Assembly (NCBI GenBank): GCA_019155205.2
Contig: JAHNZQ020000308.1
Coordinates: forward strand, 1,872,285 to 1,936,284
Direction of reading: 5' to 3'
Source: Gracilaria vermiculophylla
Lineage: Eukaryota; Rhodophyta; Florideophyceae; Gracilariales; Gracilariaceae
Length of the DNA stretch: 64,000 nucleotides
Shown here: one piece after another, positions 21,236-31,545 of the stretch
How positions within the stretch are numbered: the first letter of the stretch is position 1
Layout: each line of letters starts with the position of its first letter
Made by a program: the position numbers and the translations under genes
The notes under the pieces: generated by a model
Told to the model about the DNA's origin: nothing
What the model saw: only the letters and a program-made list of their open reading frames with translations
Database searches by the model: none

Positions 21236-23591
21236 ATCCAGCGCTCAATATGTGTGCCCTTCGCTTCCGAAATCTAATATGTTTCGTCCAGCTTTTATTG
21301 ATCCCCCTGTGTTACTTGCTTTTCTGAGGTCACCTATTCGGCATATCCTTGTTTAGTCCACTCAGATCTCATATGATGGGGATTAAAAACAAAGATTGCA
21401 AAGGGTGGATGTCAGTCTATGGGATGGGCAAAGTGTGCAGGAATTAATTGTCCTGTCGTAGATCAGATGAAATAATAATCCGAATCGCAGCAGATCTGTG
21501 AATCTAATCCCAATACCTCTGTAAGTTCTCTAAACAAAAGTCTTCCAAAAACATGTATGCATGTCAAAAAAAATTGAAGTTTTGCATGCTGTACGACATC
21601 AAATTCGGGGGTTAAAAAATAAACGTATTATCTATTGTTTGCATAGTAACATTTTGTGAACCGTTACAGTGATCTTTGGCAGATATAAAGAGACAAAAAG
21701 TGAGCGATGTATACCACGAAAACCACAATTTAAGCTCGCATTGAATAAGCAATTTTGGTATTATTTTTCTCTTAAAAAACTTATTTGTACAGATACTTTG
21801 TTCACATTGAAAAAAACTTCGTGTTAACACTGGTAGTAAATGTTGTTCAGTGGTGCTTTTTTTCAATGAAAGCAAGACAATTTCAGAAACGTTTGTATGT
21901 TTCAAGCAAAAAGGTAGTCATTTCTTTTTGGCGATATGGAATGTTGCACTATGCTACCAAAGGATGGGAATATTCAAGCCAGTCTTTCATTTATAGAACT
22001 GTTTTTTTACTTTGAGCTAGCACTTGTAACATAAAATATTGCTTTAGATCCACAAAATCAACTTAAATAAATTTAGGGTAGTTGGAAGTCTTAACGAAAA
22101 ATTATCAACCCACAAAATAGATGCCTGACGGTGGGAGATGCATTTTTTTGAAACGCTCGTGGAGTTCAAAAGCAGTAATTTTATAATCTCTCGCCCTCTA
22201 CGGAGTATGTGGCCTCATTTGTGGACAAAATATAATTTTAAAACTCTCTCTACTACTTTTAAAGTAGCTTAAGTAGTATTTCGTAGTTACAAGAAATTAT
22301 TTGGTTCAGCCAAGTCAAAATTTGGCTAAACAGGGCTTTCCTGCGAAGCCCAGCGTCACTTTCGAGATGCTCTTTATGGTCAACTCTAACTCATACTGAA
22401 CGTCGGGCACAGTGCATGGGCGAAGGGGTTCAAGGAAAACCGTGGTATCGCCAGCGGGCGCGGATAAACGGGTACAACGGTAGGTGTAGATTACCTACCT
22501 CCTTTAGGAAAGATTATCGTAGCAAGCGCGCATTACGATTATCAGAGGACAGTGTCGGTACGCAAGCTCGAGGATGCTCTCGAAACAAAGAGCAATAAGG
22601 TAGAAGCACGTTTGGTTCGGTCGCGGTTCGCGCGACACTTTCAAAACCCTCGAAGATGCCAAGATAATAAAGCACTCTTCGTAGCTTTCCAGTTTTAAGA
22701 GTGCACTTCATGTCATTAGTTAGACTAAACTTCAACCACGGCGGCTTCCTCGCATGAGGTCGCAGAAGGTCGAATCTCAAATAACCTTTCAGAAAATGCC
22801 TTTCATTCTTGTAATGTACAGTATTATCTCGTCGATACTGTATCAACTACTGTACCTGAAATCGACAGCCTGGACGAGAAAGTACTCCCTTATCGCCCAT
22901 TTTTGTACTGTTGTGACATATTCGATACTGTTACTGTCATGTAACAGGCGATTATGAGACATGCTGTAGATGTCATGAACTTCGAAGGTTGTCATGGAAC
23001 CCTTCGTAACTGCAACTCTGTTTATGTCTGAATGCAACAGAGTTAATGCAATACCTAAGAGATTTTGCAATGGCGAAGAGACCTGCATCTGTAAGGCAAC
23101 TGCATCTCTGAATGGTAAAGTCTTTTGCAACTGCATTTCCAATGCAGATGATGAACTATAGTGATGCTAAAAGGGTGCGAGCGAACCCTATAAGTAGAGG
23201 GAACCGAGTGACGGATAACGTCATCGGGTCATCCGAAGAAAAACGAGAGTGCGAGTTGTGGAGAACCAGAACTCCACGAGCCATTTTTGCTCCATCACCT
23301 TGCCCATCCGTAGAATAAGCGTCCATCACATAACCCCCACGACATCAGCCAATCATATCGCTCCTGTGATGGGGGAATTCACAACTGTACACTTGTACTT
23401 AACCCCCCTGTACTGTAGCGTGCAAAGCGAACCACTTGACCGTAGCCTTATCCAGCCTATAGGTGGATTGCAGCAAACTAGCACACTTCCGGCGTCGCAG
23501 CGATTGTCTAGAGCTTATACAGATATCTTAACAACGGGAGATAACTTTCCGAGGCACAGCACTACACCCTTCGTGAATAGGTTGTAATCCG
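21236..23591. other. AT-rich intergenic region, 2.4 kb
   Basis: Low GC and many stops in all frames between about 21400 and 22350. A 7-bp stem hairpin (GGTAGGT/ACCTACC) lies at 22479-22499. No gene, tRNA or mobile element was recognised. The right edge should contain the promoter of the acetyltransferase-VOC gene. Confidence 0.5.
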
Positions 23592-23828
23592 TTGTGTAGA
23601 TGGGGCATCAGCGAGACATTTGGCTACACCGCTGTAATTGACAAATTGCTGAGAGTCGGGTACTGGAATCAGTGCTGTGTTGGATTTAGCCATTTCCAAG
23701 TGTTTCCGGGGCGTTCATCCACAACGACGGGCTTATCCACCGGTCAATCCATGATAGCCTTCATGTATTCAACGGTAATGAGCGCAAATGTGAATATGAT
23801 GAAACCTTCAGTTCAGCGAGGTCTGATA

Positions 23829-24867
23829 ATGGTTAGAGCAGTGCGCACTACCGAGGACCTACGTCAGGTTCTTCTCATCCGCACCAAAGTGTTTGTCGAA
23901 GAAATGGGAATCCCACGCGAAGTCGAATACGATGCTAACGATGTTTGGCCCATACCCGAACATATTGCACATTATCTAGTTACTCTCGATAGACTACCGA
24001 TTGCCACATGTCGCCTCAATAGGAACCATACGGCTTTGAAGCTGGAGCGCATGGCTGTCGACAAGAATGCTAGAGGCAGGGGTGTAGGAAGAGCGCTGCT
24101 GGCTTACATTGAGAAACAGCCCGTGGTAAGCAACTTTCGAGGCGTTCTATTCTGCTATGCTATGCAAGAAAAAGAATTATTCTATCGAAATTCAGGTTGG
24201 GTTACGGAGGAGGGTCATGGCACGCTTGTCGAAGCTGGCATTCCGCACGTAGCTATGGTTAGAAGAAGGCGCCCTGAGGGTGCAAGCAACAGCGACTTCA
24301 GTTTAAGTCATATTATGATCCGGACTATGGATATAGCTCGCGCCAGGCGATTTTATTCACTTCTTGGTTTCCAGGATGTATCCCGATTTAAGGTAAACGG
24401 GGTGCGCGGAGCATGGATAGAGGTGCGTAAATATGCTTTATGTTTTCGCATTACATAGTGAAAGGCAAACTACTGACAATTAAGGAGGCCGCGCCTTCGA
24501 ATCATCAAATCAGTCTCCATACATTGAACAGCGTATTGAGCTTCTGGAGATGAAAACCTTGATCACAGAACAGCAAGTGCGAAACGCATGGAATAGCGGA
24601 ATGGCAGACTACACACCAGGACTCGGGCATATGTCGTTTGACGTGTCGCGAGCGTGTACAAATCTGAGCAGGTTCTTGAGTACTGTTCAGAAAGAGTCCG
24701 TGAACAGATTCCAGATGGCTCTTCGAGTGGTGGAGAAACCTAGACCGATAATGATCGGCAGTAACGTCGCAGAGGTTTCCTTCATTTCGGATGCCGATGG
24801 CACGTTGCTTGAATTAACCAGACTTATCCAGAAATACGAAGGGTCGGGCTACGATGCGCAGTGGTAA
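23829..24867 (+). CDS. GNAT acetyltransferase fused to a VOC (glyoxalase-like) domain, two exons
   Basis: Exons 23829-24426 and 24485-24867 join to 326 residues; the 58-nt intron starts GTAAAT, has a CTGAC branch and ends TTAAG. The first half is a YjcF/ElaA-like GNAT domain: RTKVFVEEMGIP, LERMAVDKNARGRGVGRALL (the acetyl-CoA pyrophosphate loop is RGRGVG) and GIPHVAM near its end. The second half is a VOC fold: LSHIMIRTMD with the first metal-type His, ARRFYSLLGF, then after the intron GLGHMSFDV (second His) and TLLELTRL (Glu). The frame is open back to 23592, so a longer N-terminus (possibly a targeting peptide) is possible; the ATG chosen matches where bacterial relatives start. Substrate unknown for both halves; a combined detoxification or metabolite-modifying enzyme is an inference. 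Confidence 0.85.
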
Positions 24868-25105
24868 ATCCAACTTGCTCAGACAACGTATGATGTACAA
24901 AGTCTTGAAGCGGGCGCTGCAAAACACAAAGAGAACGAGAACCAGCCTGTAGAACCTAGCATCTAGAAAATTGCGGCTGATGCAAAATAAGAACTTGAAG
25001 ATGGTGATGTACCTTTTTTTGATGGTGAGGGTAGGAGACAGTGGGATACGGAGTAAAACGCGTTGGCAATTAGTGAAGAATAGAAAAGGAGTGAATTTGT
25101 AGGAA

Positions 25106-26128
25106 TTATTGACATGTCATGTGGGGAATGTCGAAGACGCCGAGCTTTGATTCTGGTTCGGATAACGAAAAAATATCTGGTTGGAGAGCCAGAGCGGGCG
25201 ATGTTGGAGGCGTCCCTACAATTGGCAAAGACGGGTTGATCATAGCGGATATATCATCTTGGGGAATAGTGGTGGTGGCAGTCGGAGTTGCAACTTCTGT
25301 CGTAGTTCGCATGGCATCTGGGAGTTGTAGAGTGGGAGCTGACACAGCAGGGCCAGGAGAGGTGGAAATCGGTGCGGGATTCGCAAAGTCGACAGACCAA
25401 TCACAGGGAATAATTGGAGCTGATGCGTTCGGAGGCTCGACAGGTGCAGCAGGCGACGGATGCATGTTTGAATAGGGTGTTTGTACAGCAGAGGACGAGA
25501 AGACCACACCAACGCCTGGAACGGCAACGATTCCCATCTGTTGCAACCGGGCGAGCAAGAGCCGAATCTTATCGCGGAGTTCGCGATTTCGTGATGCCAG
25601 CGCTACGGCGCGGTGCTCTAAATCCTCGGTGTAGCGCTTTTTCTTTTGCAAGCTCTTCATTGCGGACTCGCGGTTCTTGAGAACTCGCTCGCGACGGCGC
25701 TGTTCATCGGTGAGGTGCGGATTGACGACGCGGCGCCCACCCTTGAGTTTCTTAGATGCGGAGAGCGGAGACTGCGGACCAGGAGTAGTAGGCGTGGATG
25801 GAAGCACGGTTTCGGGTTTGGGGCCGTGGGTTTGCGGGGTCTGTGGTTGGGGTAGGCGTGTATGCGGCGGGGGATGGTGCTGTGCATGCGACACGACTTG
25901 GGTAGCTCGAGGCAGCGGCTGCGGCTGAGCCTGCGGCTGTGGCTCCGAATGAGACTGTGTCTGAGGCTGCGCCTGGTAATGTGCCCCTGACTGCGGTTGA
26001 GGCTGCAGCTGCGGCTTTGGCTGCGGATGCGGCAGCGACTGTGACTGTGGCTGTGGCTCCGACTTGACGTGCGCCGCGTTCCCCAACGGCGGCGATGGGT
26101 TGGGAGTTGGGGGTTTGGAGATAGTCAT
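25106..26128 (-). CDS. bZIP-like transcription factor with Gln/Pro-rich N-terminus
   Basis: 340 residues from the ATG at 26128; the frame is open upstream but that part overlaps the divergent promoter. Residues ~20-105 are Pro/Gln/Ser/His repeats typical of an activation region. At about 140-200 stands a basic leucine zipper: RRRERVLKNRESAMKSLQKK followed by a short Leu/Ala heptad region. The basic region resembles ATF6-like NRESA sequences, but the invariant Arg nine positions after the Asn-start register (N-x7-R) is Leu (codon TTG). The zipper is short, about three to four heptads. The rest is Pro/Ser/Thr-rich. bZIP dimers bind palindromic DNA sites; the missing Arg makes canonical DNA binding doubtful. 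Head-to-head with the TONSL-like gene, 585 bp apart; convergent with the acetyltransferase-VOC gene. Confidence 0.85.
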   Translation of the reverse strand: MTISKPPTPNPSPPLGNAAHVKSEPQPQSQSLPHPQPKPQLQPQPQSGAHYQAQPQTQSHSEPQPQAQPQPLPRATQVVSHAQHHPPPHTRLPQPQTPQTHGPKPETVLPSTPTTPGPQSPLSASKKLKGGRRVVNPHLTDEQRRRERVLKNRESAMKSLQKKKRYTEDLEHRAVALASRNRELRDKIRLLLARLQQMGIVAVPGVGVVFSSSAVQTPYSNMHPSPAAPVEPPNASAPIIPCDWSVDFANPAPISTSPGPAVSAPTLQLPDAMRTTTEVATPTATTTIPQDDISAMINPSLPIVGTPPTSPALALQPDIFSLSEPESKLGVFDIPHMTCQ

Positions 26129-26713
26129 GACGCTACGCGGGCGGGTTCGCACCCCCGGGGGAGAGGTGGTGCTTTCGGAAAGACATAAGCAACGCGCGAC
26201 GGGAAGCAGCAGGGGTGGCAGCTCAAACGGACGGATGTGCAGACGTAACGGCACTCTTGAGCGCTCACGGCTCTTCAGCATTTGAGCCACGTGCATGGCA
26301 GGCACGAGCGTGCTGAACTGCGAAGACCCCCCCTCCACGTCATACACGTCTGCGCCGTTGCCACCCGGCGCCCTCTCACAGGCGCGCCGCGCTCGGGAAG
26401 TCATACCTTCCGCCGACGCATTGCTCGGGCCAACCAGCGAGCGCAGCTTTTTACATGGCGTGCACTGCATGTGGGATTTCAACTGGCACGTGGACACGCG
26501 TACATTCCCAGATCCCGACGTGCCGTCTCAGCTGTTTCCAAACCTTGGCGCCGGTTCCTCGCGTTTTGGCGCCAAACACCGCCGGAACGAAATGACGGCG
26601 TGGCGCGTGTGCGCTCCGCAGATTCGCTCCACGCTTCCGCCCCCGTGGAGTGCTCCAGACTTGATGGAGCTCAGCGTTCATCACCCGCTCCACCCCTCTC
26701 CAACTACGCGTCC
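26129..26713. promoter_or_regulatory. Divergent promoter region (bZIP / TONSL-like)
   Basis: 585 bp between two divergent ATG codons. Although a plus-strand frame is open back to 26282, it has no upstream ATG in good context and a composition unlike the TPR protein, so the region is treated as shared 5' DNA. No TATA element was defined. Confidence 0.5.
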
Positions 26714-29551
26714 ATGCAGCGCTACGATATTGCACAGCTTCAACGTCAGCTGGATAATCTCGAAGACCACAATGACTCAGAAGCGCAGAAGCTCTACAAC
26801 AACCTAGGCCTCGCTTACCTCCAGGCCCGGCGCTACCGTCATGCGCTCAACGCTCACCGCCGAGAGAAGGCCGCCTGTAAGCGGCTTGTGGACGCCTATC
26901 CGGACAACTTGCAACACAGGCTCGATCTGGCTATCGCGTACCGCCGCTGCGGCGATGTCATTCTCAAGTTAGACCGCTTGGTTGACGCGCACGACAATCT
27001 CATCACCGACAAGGCTCAAGTTATACGTGCCGCTCATAAACAACACAAACACGCACTGCAAATTGCGAGAGCAATTGATTCTGCTCCAGCATCTTTGGAA
27101 CGCCAAGCTGCATCTGCTGCAATCGCACATAGCGCACTCGCCCTTGCCATGGAATCAAAGACAGTGCCTGCATTCAGACATGCTGCGCAATGCTGCATCC
27201 GTGCTGCCCAGCTTATTGAGTGCATTCACCCGGATACCGGCGGTGCACTGCAGGTGGACAAGAACGGAATGACTCACGGATTGGCGGTCAATTTTGCTAT
27301 TGCGCTTAGTGGAATGGGCGAGAAGAAAAAGGCCAAAGCAATATTACATGCCGTTATTCTCAACGCAAGGCGAGTCAACGATTCGCCGAACTTTGTGAGA
27401 GCTATAGCTAATTTAGCTGAAGAAGCCGGCGAAGAGGATGACTGGCAAATGTGCCAGTTCTACTCCCGTCAGTGGGTTCAAATGGCCAGGCAGGCTGGAG
27501 ACGAACCTGATGAATGCGATGCGCTGCGAAAACTGGCCCTTGCCCTGCGTGAGACCCAGGATTTTCGGGGAGCCAAAGAGGCATTGCAGCGAGCCATTCG
27601 TATCGCTGCCACACGAGATGCCGCAGACGAGGCTCGAGGCTTCTTGGAAGTGGTAGAGCAGGATATGAATGATTACGAGCAGATGCAGAGGCAATTGGCT
27701 GCCGCTCAGCGTTCCGCTGTTGAATCTGAAAAAGAATCCAACTTTGTCGAAGAAGCTAAACACCGACTAACAGCCGGCAATCTCGCTTTTGCTCTAAAGA
27801 AATGGAAGCTTTCGACGGAGCTGTTACTGAGGTATTTTGTCCTCGTTGATGAGTTTGGTTGCAACACAGCTTTAACAGACATTCCAGACCCGGTTCACAA
27901 CAGCGCTGTTGCCAATGTCGCCGAAGCCATGTGGAAGATGAAAAAATACGAACAAGCAGTGAAATGGGCCTCACGGGAACTTGCAGTGTTTGACGGCGAT
28001 GATGCGGGTCAGGCGCAGGCTTGGTGCAATCTTGGTGTGTATTTGGATGACTTTGGAAACAAGCAAAAGGCCATGGACGCTCTTCAAAAGAGCATGTTTT
28101 TCGCTCAAAAAGCTGGTGATGAAGGGATCTTCAAAAGAGCACAGGTTAATCTTGAACTTCTTCAGGAAGAGCTGCAAAAGGCGAGCATGAATGATGAGCC
28201 ATATCTCTGTTCAGAAGGAAAACAAACCGAAATTGACATGTCCAGTGTTGTTATCAATGATCAAAATGGGCATTTGAGTGGAAATCGAGCGCAAAGTAGT
28301 TCAAAAGAAAATCGATCAGTATCTCACTGTGTACTCCATTCATCTGACGCGCATTCTCTTCCTCCAGTTGTAACCACATCCAGTAAGGGAGAGAAATCTG
28401 TCATGGTGATTTCTTCTCAGCCCACAAATACGGCGTTCGAACAAATGCACAATGGCGACGAGTCTAGCCGATTTTTTTCTGATAATCGACGTCGCCCTTT
28501 TCAAAAAGACATTCGTTCAAGCATTGACTCAAAGAGTGGTGGTGCAACTCATTCTCACTCTCATCCTTCATATACGGGTACAGCGACGGGGGATCGAAGC
28601 TCATTTGGTTTTAAGCGAGTGATCGATCTGGTCACGGAGTACAAAAAGATCTGCGGGGCGCGGCAAAGTATGAAATTGCGGGTGCAGGGAAGGATAGTTG
28701 GGGCCTTGCGTACATTTTCATCTATGTTAATTGCTCGAGATGCTTGCGATGAAAGCTCTGTGGTTCCATTGGAGCTCAAGTTGTCTCACATGCTTCTCAA
28801 CGATGATGACATTTCAGCTATCTTCGAAACCTTATCAAAACTTGGCGATGACCATTCAGTGCACTTGAACCTGAGCTTTAATCCCACAGTGACTTCCAGC
28901 GCTTACGATTTTCTGAACCCACGTTCATATCTCTCCCCTTCCAATCTCCAATGTTTGAAGGAATTGGACTTGTCATGTTCAGGGTTATCTGAACAAGCTC
29001 TTCGAATATTTGCGAACGCGTTGAGTGAAACCGGGTCATTGTCTTCCGTGATAAATATGAACGTCAGTAAGAATGCGCTTGGTCGACGATCGAAGGCAAC
29101 TGCCTCTGCGCTCGCTCAATTGTTGTGGAAGGCTTTTCGAGTTGAAATACTTGATGTTTCCAACAATTTGTTGCCGAACACATTCATGCAAGATCTTATT
29201 GAGAGTTTAAAAGGTTTGCGAAAGAACCCTCCAACGCAGAAGACAGTCAGTTCTGTAAGAACACTTTCATTTGTCTTGAATAATCGCTGTGGTCCAACTG
29301 CCCTTTTAGATATAGATAATCCGCAAACCGCAGTTTCTGGCTTTTCGGAATTGTTTGCGATTCTCCCGCATTTAGAACTAGTGGATGTCCGCGCATGTGG
29401 AGCGAGCAGCGAGCTTCGGGGATTACTGCGATCTATCAGTGTTAACAATGAGAGTAACATTCCCCAGAGACGTATCTTGACCGTTTCTGAAGTACTTGCA
29501 GAAGAAGATGATTGTTCCACCATGATGTTGGACGATCGCGGGATGAAATGA
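26714..29551 (+). CDS. TONSL: TONSOKU/BRU1-like TPR-LRR protein (TONSL family)
   Basis: 945 residues from the ATG at 26714 (MQRYDIAQLQ). The N-terminal ~480 residues are tandem TPRs of the LGN type (LYNNLGLAYLQARRYRHAL, AWCNLGVYLDDFGNKQKAMD). A Ser-rich disordered linker follows (about 490-640). The C-terminal third has leucine-rich repeats (LKELDLSCSGLSEQALRIF; VEILDVSNNLLP). There are no ankyrin repeats, as in plant TSK/BRU1/MGO3 and unlike animal TONSL. Family role: with MMS22L, homologous-recombination repair of stalled forks; in animals the ankyrins read new histone H4, in plants the TPR part binds new H3.1. No intron. It is shorter than the plant proteins (~1300). An LGN-like polarity protein is a weaker alternative. 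Confidence 0.8.
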   Translation: MQRYDIAQLQRQLDNLEDHNDSEAQKLYNNLGLAYLQARRYRHALNAHRREKAACKRLVDAYPDNLQHRLDLAIAYRRCGDVILKLDRLVDAHDNLITDKAQVIRAAHKQHKHALQIARAIDSAPASLERQAASAAIAHSALALAMESKTVPAFRHAAQCCIRAAQLIECIHPDTGGALQVDKNGMTHGLAVNFAIALSGMGEKKKAKAILHAVILNARRVNDSPNFVRAIANLAEEAGEEDDWQMCQFYSRQWVQMARQAGDEPDECDALRKLALALRETQDFRGAKEALQRAIRIAATRDAADEARGFLEVVEQDMNDYEQMQRQLAAAQRSAVESEKESNFVEEAKHRLTAGNLAFALKKWKLSTELLLRYFVLVDEFGCNTALTDIPDPVHNSAVANVAEAMWKMKKYEQAVKWASRELAVFDGDDAGQAQAWCNLGVYLDDFGNKQKAMDALQKSMFFAQKAGDEGIFKRAQVNLELLQEELQKASMNDEPYLCSEGKQTEIDMSSVVINDQNGHLSGNRAQSSSKENRSVSHCVLHSSDAHSLPPVVTTSSKGEKSVMVISSQPTNTAFEQMHNGDESSRFFSDNRRRPFQKDIRSSIDSKSGGATHSHSHPSYTGTATGDRSSFGFKRVIDLVTEYKKICGARQSMKLRVQGRIVGALRTFSSMLIARDACDESSVVPLELKLSHMLLNDDDISAIFETLSKLGDDHSVHLNLSFNPTVTSSAYDFLNPRSYLSPSNLQCLKELDLSCSGLSEQALRIFANALSETGSLSSVINMNVSKNALGRRSKATASALAQLLWKAFRVEILDVSNNLLPNTFMQDLIESLKGLRKNPPTQKTVSSVRTLSFVLNNRCGPTALLDIDNPQTAVSGFSELFAILPHLELVDVRACGASSELRGLLRSISVNNESNIPQRRILTVSEVLAEEDDCSTMMLDDRGMK

Positions 29552-29807
29552 TTCAATTGGAAGTTTTTGTCTTCAAGAAGCATAACACAATCAGCGAAAT
29601 ATGGCTATCCCGAACAGTTTTTGAAATGTGACTTTACCCGCGACGTAGTCGCGATCACCACGGTGCAGAGTTTTCTGCATATCTGTAACTTGATAGCCTG
29701 AGTTATACCTCAGTTTTGGATATCGGAGCCATAGTAGATGGCATCATAAGTTTGGACCTTTTTGGCTATATGGGGAATGCGGTGCGTTCAAAAGCCGAAT
29801 GTTCGTT
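29552..29807. other. Short convergent intergenic stretch
   Basis: Between the 3' end of the TONSL-like gene and the convergent zinc-finger gene. Nothing recognised. Confidence 0.4.
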
Positions 29808-30359
29808 TCAGCCTCGTGGCCTAGTTATTGCCGACGATCGATGTCGTCGCTTTCGAATGGAGTGGATGCCGCTGATTCGACAATGCGCTACAGCTGGGCA
29901 AAGCTTTTTGCAGTGCACACATCTCCATTTCGACCGTTGCAGTTTACCCCATCCCCATGAGAATCTCAAGAAACATCCCCGACAGACAATCCTCTTGCAT
30001 AATCGTTCGCTACACATAGCATATTCAATAGCAGATGCACACTTGCTTGCGCAAATATGGCACCATTTTGTTTCGCATTCCGCTTCACATTGCACGTGGG
30101 ACATATCAATTGACTCAGTGAAGGGAGTCGAAAGAGTTGCGCTTGTTCCTTCTGTGACAGGCACCGACGAGGCTGGCGTCGAAGAACGGGGGGATGGGCA
30201 TATTGAAGGAATAGGTGGATTCAACATAAAAAGGTCCTGCGTTTCGAACAGGGATAGATCGCATGATATCAATGGTGAAGGGAGCAAATCAGTCTGAGCA
30301 AACGGCGAAATACTGAGCAGCGGGGAGCGCGGACGCTTTTCAGGGGATGTACCATTCAT
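29808..30359 (-). CDS. zf-4CXXC_R1 (CDCA7-like) zinc-finger protein, copy A
   Basis: 183 residues from the ATG at 30359; the frame is open further upstream to 30536 without another ATG. The N-terminal half is Ser/Pro-rich with basic KRPR. The C-terminal half carries Cys pairs in the order of the CDCA7/R1 zinc finger: WCHICASKC, then C...CKRIVCRGCF, then WRCVHCKKLCPAVAHC. A basic Arg/Lys-rich tail ends the protein. In animals and plants, CDCA7-type fingers bind DNA and recruit the HELLS/DDM1 remodeller for maintenance of DNA methylation. Copy B, 1.2 kb away on the same strand, has the same Cys pattern and CP..A.C ending, so the two look like a tandem duplication. Copy A has the shorter loop between the second and third Cys pairs and may have lost N-terminal sequence. 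Confidence 0.65.
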   Translation of the reverse strand: MNGTSPEKRPRSPLLSISPFAQTDLLPSPLISCDLSLFETQDLFMLNPPIPSICPSPRSSTPASSVPVTEGTSATLSTPFTESIDMSHVQCEAECETKWCHICASKCASAIEYAMCSERLCKRIVCRGCFLRFSWGWGKLQRSKWRCVHCKKLCPAVAHCRISGIHSIRKRRHRSSAITRPRG

Positions 30360-31545
30360 TATTCGAGTTGGTGAGATGCGAATATGCCGAAGGGTGGACC
30401 CAAAAAGTGGTTTCGTATTCGATTGTCGTTCCGATGAGCAAAGAACCTTAGCATGTGGCGCGAAGAGTTGAAAATAACACGAGGAACTGTTTGGAGGATG
30501 AAAGGCGTACTTGTCATATCCTCGTAACGTGTACAAATCTAGCTATACAAAATGACGAGTTGGCGGGCCGAAGGACCTGGCTGAGTCTGGATGCTGTGGA
30601 TCACATGTCGTGCACAAAAGTGATACGAACGTCAATAGTCAGCAGTCTTCTTTAGGTTCCCTTCAGTTTCAAATCTAGTGGATACACAGACCGGGCTACT
30701 CCGGAAGGCGTGTGCTCCGCTTCATGAGTGGCACTTGAAAACGTCATCGCTCGGTGCGCGCTACTTGGCTTACACTACTGCAGTACACTTATGAATCGTT
30801 GTCACATCTCTTCGAACCTGACAGCTTTTAGAACATTGATTACATCATGTGATCAAAGATCTAAGAGTGGTTTTTGGAGTTCTGAACATGGGGGTTCGGT
30901 TCTACGCTGTGAAATCTCTCAAGACGAACACGGTCGAGACAATTTGAATAAGTTATTGACACGATTCCAGAGAACCATGTGAATGGTGTTGCTTATCCAG
31001 AGGTCATCATTTTTGGTTTTTGTGACCTACAGTGACACATCTGCCCAAGATAATACGTGGTTTGACCACAAGGAGTCAAAGTTTGTGCAGCACACTCTGA
31101 TTCGATCTTTTCTTTGTCGAACATCGAATTGTACACATTATTGCTTATCGGCGTCAAAGAACGTACGGAGCGATTAAGACTTTGTTGGTATTCATGTACA
31201 TATGTACATACAGACCCTTTTCTATAGCGGAAGTTATATACTTCAGCATCTACTATCACCTCTAAACCATGTTATCTTATTCTATTTTACAAGCTTGCCT
31301 TTTTGTCTCCGAAATTGCCTTTAACCCGTCTTCTCTGCCCTCTACCTACGGAAGTATGACGTTGTTCGTGAAATTACATGTACAGAGCAAACCCTCTACA
31401 GGGTGTTCCTGAATAACCCTCATCACGAAGCATTAGAGGCCCATATCAGGTATACCTGAGATTTCATCCGCTCATTTAAGAGTTTCAAAATTGCTTTTTC
31501 AAAGCCTTCAGCAATACATAACCCTATCGTTTTGGTCAATAACTG
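30360..31545. other. Intergenic between the two zinc-finger paralogues
   Basis: About 1.2 kb with no recognisable gene. It should hold the 5' region of copy A; an unrecognised upstream exon of copy A is possible because its frame is open for about 60 codons before the ATG. Confidence 0.45.

Noticed and set aside
22479..22499. Hairpin GGTAGGT/ACCTACC
   Set aside because: A 7-bp stem with a 7-nt loop is expected by chance in a window this size and has no associated feature.
26282..26713. Upstream extension of the TONSL-like frame
   Set aside because: The frame is open, but it begins at a non-ATG codon, lies in the divergent promoter and lacks TPR character; the TPRs start at the ATG at 26714.
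29716..30297. 193-codon plus-strand frame
   Set aside because: Antisense to the zinc-finger copy A; its open frame follows from that gene's codons and it shows no domain.
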